NCBI RefSeq assembly: GCF_900116865.1
Contig: NZ_FPCD01000002.1
Coordinates: 310,001 to 374,000 of the forward strand
Length of the DNA stretch: 64,000 nt
Source of the DNA: Butyrivibrio sp. M55
GTDB lineage: Bacteria > Bacillota > Clostridia > Lachnospirales > Lachnospiraceae
Direction: 5' to 3'
In this document: piece after piece, positions 59,594 to 64,000 of the stretch
How the letters are laid out: each line of letters opens with the position of its first letter
Numbering within the stretch: position 1 is the first letter of the stretch
Program-made: the position numbers and the translations under genes
The notes under the pieces: model-generated
Told to the model about the DNA's origin: nothing
What the model saw: only the letters and a program-made list of their open reading frames with translations
Database searches by the model: none

Positions 59594-62446
59594 ATGAGAA
59601 GAAGTAAGTATTTTGTTTTTTCCACCAAAAGAAACCGGGTAGATCTGACGCTTGTACTTGTAGCATCTGTCCTTACTTTGATTTTCGCCGATACCTTAGG
59701 GTTAACCGGGCCGGATTCCATATTAAGGACTATTAAGTATATTCCAATCATGCTTGTCACGGCACTTTGTGGTATCATCCCCGGAATGCTGAGCCTTGTT
59801 CTTATATTTTTCTTTGGTTCTTTTTTGCAAGGATCGATCATGTATCATGCTTTTGCATATCTGCTGATCGCTTGCGCTGTTAATGTTCTTACCAGAACCG
59901 GTTTTTTCAAGAAATTTTTTAAAACAATACTTGCTTCTGTGATATTGCAATTCATCCTGGGAGACCTGTGGGGCTTTTGTAAGCTCGTGCTTAATGGCGT
60001 TGGCTTGGCAGGGTTTGATCCGGGTAAGCTTATTCCGCTGTTTTTCAGAGAGGCACCCGGATGCCTGTTTACATGTTTTTTCATATATATTCTGTTTAAA
60101 AAATTGCCTGATGATATCAAATTGCAGCTTGGATGCGGAATGTACTATGTGGACACAACAAAGCTTGATGAGGATGACAGATACGTTGTTGAAGGTAAGT
60201 CCAGAATCGGAAGCGTTGTAATGCAGATAATCGTCTTTGAGGCGATAGTGCTTGGGATTATAGCGGAGATTGCATCGCGAGAACTTTACGCAGATATGAC
60301 ATTTCGGGGCGGGATTGAGATGGCGATGCTCATATCAATCATAATTACGCCGATGGCGATTTTTGTTAATAACTATGCACAGTACAGAATTGCTGAGCCT
60401 ATAAGAATTTTGTCGAATGCCGTGACTGATATTTACAATTCCCAGGATACGGACATAAATGCCAGCGTGGAGGGAGTTCACAGACTTAGGATAGATACCA
60501 ACGATGAGATAGAAGATTTGTATCATGCTATAGATCTTACTTTTTACAGATTCATGGAATACATTGAGCTTGTAAAGAGCAGGCAGCTTATAGAAGATCA
60601 GCTCAGGGTGGAAAAGAGCTCGAACGAAGCCAAGTCGAGATTTCTTTCCAATATGTCGCATGAGATTAGAACGCCTATAAATGCTGTTCTTGGTTTTGAT
60701 GAAATGATACTGAGGGAATGCAAGGATGAGGATATCTTAAGCTATGCGACGGATATTCAAAGCTCGGGAAAAACTCTTTTGGCCCTCATCAACGATATTC
60801 TTGATTTCTCCAAGATCGAAGCGGGAAAAATGGAGATCATCCCCAGCGAGTATGAACTTGGCTCGATGATAAACGACCTCATAAATATGATCGATGTTAA
60901 GGCTTATGAAAAGGGAATTGATTTTGTGGCGAATATTTCCGAGGATATACCGCATGTTCTGTACGGTGATGAGACAAGGATAAAGCAGTGCATCATGAAT
61001 CTTCTTACGAATGCGGTTAAATACACGGATGTTGGCTCCGTTACTATGGATATTTATATGAAAGAATATGATCCCTTGGCGCATGATGACATGTTTGATG
61101 AAAAGATTGTTCTTGGAGTCCGCATAACCGATACCGGAATCGGAATTAAAGATGAGGACATCGATAAGCTCACACTTGCTTTTGAGAGAGTTGATGAAAA
61201 GAGAAACAAAACAATCGAGGGAACGGGACTTGGAATAACCATTGTTACCAGTCTTTTGGGACTCATGGGCTCAAAGCTTAACGTAAAGAGTGAATACGGA
61301 AAGGGGTCTGAGTTTTCTTTTGAAATAATACAGACTGTTGTGGACAGGGAGCCGCTTGGCAACTTTGCCAAGGATTACAAACAAGGCAAAGTAAACAAAA
61401 AGGAGTATAAAGAAAGTTTCCATGCGCCTAAGGCAAAGATTCTTGTTGTTGATGATATAAGCACGAATCTTGCGGTGATACAAGGTCTTTTGAAAAAGAC
61501 GCTTATTACTGTGGATACAGCGCTTAGCGGAAGGAAAGCTCTTGAGCTTGTGACTGAAAATAACTACGATATCATTTTCCTTGATCACAGGATGCCTGAG
61601 CTGGACGGCATCCAGACGCTTCATATGATGAAGGGAATGGCAAATAATCTAAATAAGAAGACGCCTGTTGTGGCGCTTACGGCAAACGCGGTTTCGGGAT
61701 CCAGAGAGATGTATTTTAGGGAGGGCTTTACCAATTACCTCTCAAAGCCTGTTTCACCGCCAAAGCTTGAAGAGATGATACTTAGTTATCTTCCTTCATA
61801 TAAAGTTTCCATACCGGGAGACGATGATTTTGTTGAGACAGAAAAAGGAGATACGAAAAAAGAAGACGAGACTGCACTTAAACTTATGAAGGTGCAGGGC
61901 ATTGATGTTAAGAGTGCCATAGAGCGTTGCGGATCTTCAAAAGTTGTGGTTGATGTCATGCAGGACTTTTGGCTTTCCATCAAGGAGAGAGCGGATCTTA
62001 TAGAAAAGTATGCAAAAGATGATGTTAAGAATTACATGATCTATGTGCACGGGCTTAAGAGCTCCGCAAAGGCAATAGGAGCATTGGAACTTTCAGAAAT
62101 GGCTGAGCATCTTGAAAAGTGCGCGGAAGAGAAGAATAAATCGGAGATTGAGGAGAAGACACCGGAACTTCTTGAGCTTTACAGAAGTTATATCAATAAA
62201 TTGTCTCCTGTTGTGGGAGATGAAAACGAAGGTGATTCCGAAAAGCCTGTAATACCTGAATCGGAGCTTACAGATGCTTTTTCGGCGATAAAAGAATTTG
62301 TATCGGGATCGTATTTTGATAGCGCGGATGACATCATGAATATGCTTGGTGAATATAAGATTCCCGATGAATATGTTGAAAAATATGAAAAGGTAAAAAG
62401 ACTTATGGCAGCAGTTGACAGAGACGGACTGTTGAATATATTGTAG
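59594..62446 (+). CDS. Hybrid sensor histidine kinase with receiver and HPt domains
   Basis: A 950-residue membrane sensor. About seven hydrophobic helices cover residues 10-265, with a HAMP-like stretch to 345. The kinase core has phospho-acceptor H356 (NMSHEIRTPINAVLGF), N box NLLTNAVKYTD, DTGIGIKDED and GTGLGIT. A receiver domain has KILVVDD and phospho-site D664 (IIFLDHRMPELDG). A C-terminal HPt domain has H819 (YVHGLKSSAKAIG). The relay should run H356-D664-H819 to a separate regulator, probably the next gene. The signal sensed cannot be read. Confidence 0.92.
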   Translation: MRRSKYFVFSTKRNRVDLTLVLVASVLTLIFADTLGLTGPDSILRTIKYIPIMLVTALCGIIPGMLSLVLIFFFGSFLQGSIMYHAFAYLLIACAVNVLTRTGFFKKFFKTILASVILQFILGDLWGFCKLVLNGVGLAGFDPGKLIPLFFREAPGCLFTCFFIYILFKKLPDDIKLQLGCGMYYVDTTKLDEDDRYVVEGKSRIGSVVMQIIVFEAIVLGIIAEIASRELYADMTFRGGIEMAMLISIIITPMAIFVNNYAQYRIAEPIRILSNAVTDIYNSQDTDINASVEGVHRLRIDTNDEIEDLYHAIDLTFYRFMEYIELVKSRQLIEDQLRVEKSSNEAKSRFLSNMSHEIRTPINAVLGFDEMILRECKDEDILSYATDIQSSGKTLLALINDILDFSKIEAGKMEIIPSEYELGSMINDLINMIDVKAYEKGIDFVANISEDIPHVLYGDETRIKQCIMNLLTNAVKYTDVGSVTMDIYMKEYDPLAHDDMFDEKIVLGVRITDTGIGIKDEDIDKLTLAFERVDEKRNKTIEGTGLGITIVTSLLGLMGSKLNVKSEYGKGSEFSFEIIQTVVDREPLGNFAKDYKQGKVNKKEYKESFHAPKAKILVVDDISTNLAVIQGLLKKTLITVDTALSGRKALELVTENNYDIIFLDHRMPELDGIQTLHMMKGMANNLNKKTPVVALTANAVSGSREMYFREGFTNYLSKPVSPPKLEEMILSYLPSYKVSIPGDDDFVETEKGDTKKEDETALKLMKVQGIDVKSAIERCGSSKVVVDVMQDFWLSIKERADLIEKYAKDDVKNYMIYVHGLKSSAKAIGALELSEMAEHLEKCAEEKNKSEIEEKTPELLELYRSYINKLSPVVGDENEGDSEKPVIPESELTDAFSAIKEFVSGSYFDSADDIMNMLGEYKIPDEYVEKYEKVKRLMAAVDRDGLLNIL

Positions 62447-62473
62447 TAATAGCGCAAAGCGGAAGGACAGGAT

Positions 62474-63241
62474 ATGGAAAAACGCGTACTCTTAATTGGC
62501 CACGAAAAAAGCTTTATGGTTAACGCTATAGAAAAGGGGCTCGAGAAAGAAGGATACGGAGTTTTAATGATGGAACCCGACAAAGAGCAGATCGAGGTTA
62601 TGGAAGACAGGCCTATGATCTACCTTCTGTATATGGGAGATCTGTCAAAATCCGACTATGAGTTGTTTGAGTATTTGAATGATGCGATAGACAGCGAGCG
62701 ATTTTTGCTCTATATCATAGGAAACAAAGAGGAACTTGATCTGGCGCTTGAGTATATTGCAAAAGAGAAAGTTCAGGAGACGTATCTTAGACCTCTTGAT
62801 GTCAAGCACCTTACGGAACAGCTTAATTCCGTAGTTGAATACAGCGAGCTTGACGATGAGCTGAAAAAGAAGATCCTCATAATTGACGATGACGGAACTA
62901 TGCTCAGGATGATGAGAACCTGGCTGTCGGTAAAGTATCACGTGTACATGGCAAGCTCGGGTAAGATCGCGTTGTCTTTTTTGGCAAAAAATCCTATCGA
63001 TCTGGTACTGCTTGATTACGAAATGCCCGGAATGGACGGTGCGGCCGTACTCAAGGAGATGAGAAGTACTCCTGCGTATAAAGATATTCCGGTTATCTTC
63101 CTTACCGCTAAGGATGACAAGGAGAGTGTTATGAAAGTAGTCGGATTAAAGCCCGAGAAGTACCTCCTTAAATCCATGCCGAAAGAAAAACTTACCAATG
63201 CCATTGATGAGTTTTTTATCATAAGATCAAGAAAAAAGTGA
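62474..63241 (+). CDS. Response regulator with a pseudo-receiver and a true receiver
   Basis: A 255-residue protein. Residues 1-125 follow the receiver fold (RVLLIGHEKSFMVNAIEKGL, YLLYMGDL) but lack the acidic cluster and phospho-Asp. Residues 133-250 form a complete receiver: ILIIDDDGTML, D181 in VLLDYEMPGMDG, T in VIFLTAKDD and K in EKYLLKS. There is no DNA-binding or enzymatic output domain. It follows the hybrid kinase by 27 bases and is the obvious relay partner. Output is presumably through protein contacts. Confidence 0.88.
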   Translation: MEKRVLLIGHEKSFMVNAIEKGLEKEGYGVLMMEPDKEQIEVMEDRPMIYLLYMGDLSKSDYELFEYLNDAIDSERFLLYIIGNKEELDLALEYIAKEKVQETYLRPLDVKHLTEQLNSVVEYSELDDELKKKILIIDDDGTMLRMMRTWLSVKYHVYMASSGKIALSFLAKNPIDLVLLDYEMPGMDGAAVLKEMRSTPAYKDIPVIFLTAKDDKESVMKVVGLKPEKYLLKSMPKEKLTNAIDEFFIIRSRKK

Positions 63242-63256
63242 GGAAGGAACAGTTAT

Positions 63257-64000
63257 ATGATTTCAAAACTTATTGACAAGATTGTAAACACAGGTGCGCC
63301 TATTGTTGTGGGACTCGATCCCAAGCTTGATTTTGTACCCGAAGCGATAAAGAAAAGATGCTTTGAGGAGAAGGGTGAGAACCTTGAGGGAGTTGCGGAG
63401 GCGTTCTGGCAGTTCAACAAAGAAATCATTGATAACGTATATGATGTTGTTCCCGCTGTAAAGCCACAGATAGCAATGTACGAGGAGATTGGAATTCCCG
63501 GTCTTATCGCATTTAAGAAAACTGTAGATTATTGTAAAGAAAAGGGCCTTATCGTTATCGGTGATATCAAGAGAGGCGATATAGGTTCAACAGCCCAGTC
63601 TTATGCGGTTGGTCACCTTGGCGGCGTTAAGGTTGGCGATAAAGTATTTAAGGGCTTTGATGAAGATTTCGTAACTGTTAATCCTTATCTTGGATCTGAC
63701 GGTGTTAAGCCTTTCATAGATATCTGTAATAAAGAAGATAAGGGAATATTCGTCCTTGCAAAGACATCAAATCCTTCAAGCGGAGAGTTCCAGGATAAGC
63801 TTGTAGACGGAAAGCCGCTCTACGAAGTTGTCGGAGCCAAGATAAGAGAGTGGGGCGAAGAGTCAATGGATGGCGATTACAGCAATGTCGGAGCTGTTGT
63901 CGGAGCCACATATCCTGAGATGGGTAAAGTTCTCAGAGAGCTTATGCCAAAGACATATATCCTTGTTCCCGGATACGGCGCACAGGGCGGCAAGGGCAAA
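63257..64000 (+). CDS. pyrF: Orotidine 5'-phosphate decarboxylase, 5' part
   Basis: The frame opens at ATG 63257 after AGGAAGGAAC and stays open to the window end (248 codons). The product makes UMP from OMP. Seen: PIVVGLDPKLDFVPEAI, VKPQIAMYEEIG, the catalytic block GLIVIGDIKRGDIGSTAQSYA with Asp-Lys-Asp, NPYLGSDGVKPF, LAKTSNPSSGEF and VGATYPEMGK. This is the longer (subfamily 2) type of PyrF. The last residues lie beyond the window. Confidence 0.93.
   Translation, partial: MISKLIDKIVNTGAPIVVGLDPKLDFVPEAIKKRCFEEKGENLEGVAEAFWQFNKEIIDNVYDVVPAVKPQIAMYEEIGIPGLIAFKKTVDYCKEKGLIVIGDIKRGDIGSTAQSYAVGHLGGVKVGDKVFKGFDEDFVTVNPYLGSDGVKPFIDICNKEDKGIFVLAKTSNPSSGEFQDKLVDGKPLYEVVGAKIREWGEESMDGDYSNVGAVVGATYPEMGKVLRELMPKTYILVPGYGAQGGKGK

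Overview
The window is a low-GC, Gram-positive-type chromosome segment, most like a Clostridia/Lachnospiraceae (Butyrivibrio-like) anaerobe. This is inferred from codon choice, lipoprotein signal peptides, the anaerobic cobalt-early corrin pathway, and family types such as DUF6110, MptD-type ECF S-components and Rpn-type transposase remnants. No rRNA, tRNA, phage or complete insertion sequence was recognised. Almost everything concerns metal acquisition.

Bases 1-24023 hold a thiazoline metallophore locus on the + strand. It starts with an ABC importer of the TauBC type (the ATPase is cut by the window edge), a glyoxalase-fold protein and a three-gene ECF transporter (S, T and a double ATPase). 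Then come a type II thioesterase, a saccharopine-dehydrogenase-like enzyme, a Cy-A(MT)-PCP-TE synthetase, a free-standing aryl-AMP ligase, an ArCP-Cy-A(E-like)-PCP-Cy-A-PCP synthetase, a thiazolinyl imine reductase, an alpha/beta hydrolase and an O-methyltransferase. The logic is that of pyochelin (PchC/D/E/F/G) with one extra cysteine module, no polyketide synthase and no salicylate synthase in view. The aryl-AMP ligase carries acidic residues where salicylate and DHB ligases have Asn and Ser/Cys, so the starter acid may be unusual.

Bases 24041-31300 carry a ZIP metal transporter, a small membrane protein, an AbrB/RelE-type toxin-antitoxin pair, a YbtP/YbtQ-like pair of half ABC transporters behind iron-box-like palindromes, a zinc-ribbon protein and a transposase remnant.

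Bases 31322-36334 (- strand) encode a P1B-type ATPase with its small DUF6110 partner, and a Tp47-like lipoprotein with an FMN-binding membrane protein. The divergent region 36335-36737 is dense in operators (repeated GTTAGC-N4-GCTAAC palindromes resembling DtxR/IdeR boxes) and contains a candidate iron-regulated small RNA. feoA-feoB follow, then a 78-residue mini-Fur, a MacB/FtsX-type ABC pair, a methyltransferase, a FeoB-associated Cys-rich/HMA fusion protein and a lipoprotein.

Bases 44130-59193 are an anaerobic cobalamin operon under a cobalamin riboswitch: an exported lipoprotein cobaltochelatase (CbiK-like), a substrate-binding protein, CbiC, CbiD, CbiF, a FecCD-type permease and ATPase, a CbiG-CbiH fusion and a CbiJ-CbiE-CbiT fusion. 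After a four-copy array of 36-nt palindromes and an aldo/keto reductase on the other strand comes cbiA. cbiL is not in the window. The last part holds a small protein, a hybrid sensor kinase, a two-receiver response regulator and the 5' part of pyrF.
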